5,541 nucleotides of DNA from SYFY01 sp031385325 (GTDB lineage Bacteria; Pseudomonadota; Gammaproteobacteria; Pseudomonadales; Azotimanducaceae), in assembly GCA_031385325.1 (NCBI GenBank), contig JANNBJ010000059.1, positions 1 through 5,541 of the forward strand. The letters are read 5' to 3'. Every line of letters begins with the position of its first letter. Positions within the stretch are counted from its first letter, which is position 1. This document shows positions 5,358-5,541 of the stretch, in pieces. The notes below the pieces were generated by a model that had not been told where the DNA came from, searched no databases, and saw nothing but the letters and a program-made list of their open reading frames with translations. Position numbers and translations under genes: made by a program.

Positions 5358-5541
5358 CAAGCCCGCACTATTCATGAAGTATCGTAGCGAGGGCGTCGAG
5401 AGTAGTGAAAACGCTGGGTGGCGCGGACCTGCGTGCGCGCAGGCGTGCTTGACAGCACGTCGAGCACGCGGAGGGAGCACGCCCAGTGTTTTCGCTGCTA
5501 TCGGCGTCCGCAGTAGATCATTCATGAATAGTGCGGGCTAG
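5358..5541 (+). mobile_element. Complete MITE-like imperfect palindrome, about 180 bp
   Basis: Non-coding element with inverted termini: GCCCGCACTATTCATGAA at 5361-5378 and its reverse complement at 5521-5538, extending by one further pair at 5360/5539. The arms, 5358-5420 and 5480-5541, pair along their whole length with about 12 mismatches and one bulge, roughly 79 percent identity; about 59 central bases carry two short hairpins. Its first 116 bases are repeated perfectly and inverted at 1-116. It has no transposase gene, so any movement would need an enzyme supplied from elsewhere. The flanks read CAA on the inner side and TAG on the outer side, so no target duplication can be recognised, and the outer flank is cut by the window edge. 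A structured non-coding RNA or a dispersed extragenic palindrome is the alternative reading. Confidence 0.75.
5428..5459 (+). repeat. Tandem hairpins in the centre of the palindromic element
   Basis: Two perfect 6-bp stems with 4-base loops lie side by side: CCTGCG-TGCG-CGCAGG (5428-5443) and CGTGCT-TGAC-AGCACG (5444-5459). The flanking CGCG at 5422-5425 can pair with CGCG at 5467-5470, so the whole element can fold as a long stem closed by a two-branched head. The same pair is present, inverted, at 17-48. Confidence 0.7.

Noticed and set aside
5449..5454. Perfect TTGACA in the centre of the right repeat as an outward promoter
   Set aside because: It lies in a hairpin and the sequence 17 bases downstream (AGGGAG) is nothing like a -10 element.
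5358..5541. Integron attC site
   Set aside because: The ends lack the attC core sites (GTTRRRY and RYYYAAC), and no integrase gene or cassette array is seen.
1..5541. CRISPR array, tRNA or rRNA genes
   Set aside because: No regularly spaced short direct repeats, no cloverleaf with a typical T-loop, and no rRNA-like conserved stretch was found on either strand.

Overview
This 5.5-kb window is GC-rich and densely coded, with five complete protein genes and one complete plus one partial copy of a short palindromic repeat at the edges. GTG starts, a 4-bp gene overlap, weak Shine-Dalgarno sites, an exported Sel1-repeat protein and two CaiB/BaiF-type CoA-transferases with a GST-family protein suggest a proteobacterium, plausibly a gammaproteobacterium or relative that degrades organic acids or xenobiotics. 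That assignment is an inference from gene content; there is no rRNA or other phylogenetic marker.

Layout: 1-118 is the inner end of a palindromic repeat cut by the window edge. 119-241 is a short leader with two small dyads. 269-781 (+) encodes a secreted Sel1/TPR-like protein. 860-1237 (-) encodes a small dimeric alpha/beta-barrel (EthD-like) protein, convergent with the Sel1 gene and divergent from the next unit. 1361-2554 (+) encodes a class III CoA-transferase, and the GST-family gene at 2551-3189 (+) overlaps its stop by GTGA, giving a two-gene operon. 3213-3956 (-) encodes a calcineurin-like metallophosphoesterase. 4105-5337 (+) encodes a second, clearly different class III CoA-transferase. 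5358-5541 is a complete imperfect palindrome whose first 116 bases are the exact reverse complement of bases 1-116.

How the genes may work together: both CoA-transferases keep the catalytic aspartate and family motifs, so they probably activate carboxylic acids as CoA thioesters. The coupled GST-like protein and the neighbouring small barrel protein fit a catabolic or detoxification module, but the substrate cannot be read from the sequence. The phosphoesterase and Sel1 protein have no obvious link to it.

The most unusual structure is the repeat pair. The right copy is a free-standing, non-coding, MITE-like palindrome of about 180 bp with short hairpins in its centre. Most arm mismatches that are transitions would still pair as G.U in a plus-strand RNA. 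The two copies face each other around about 5.2 kb of genes. They could be ordinary dispersed repeats, a mobilisable bracket, or simply where an assembly contig stopped at a repeat. I do not see a clearly new multi-gene system.
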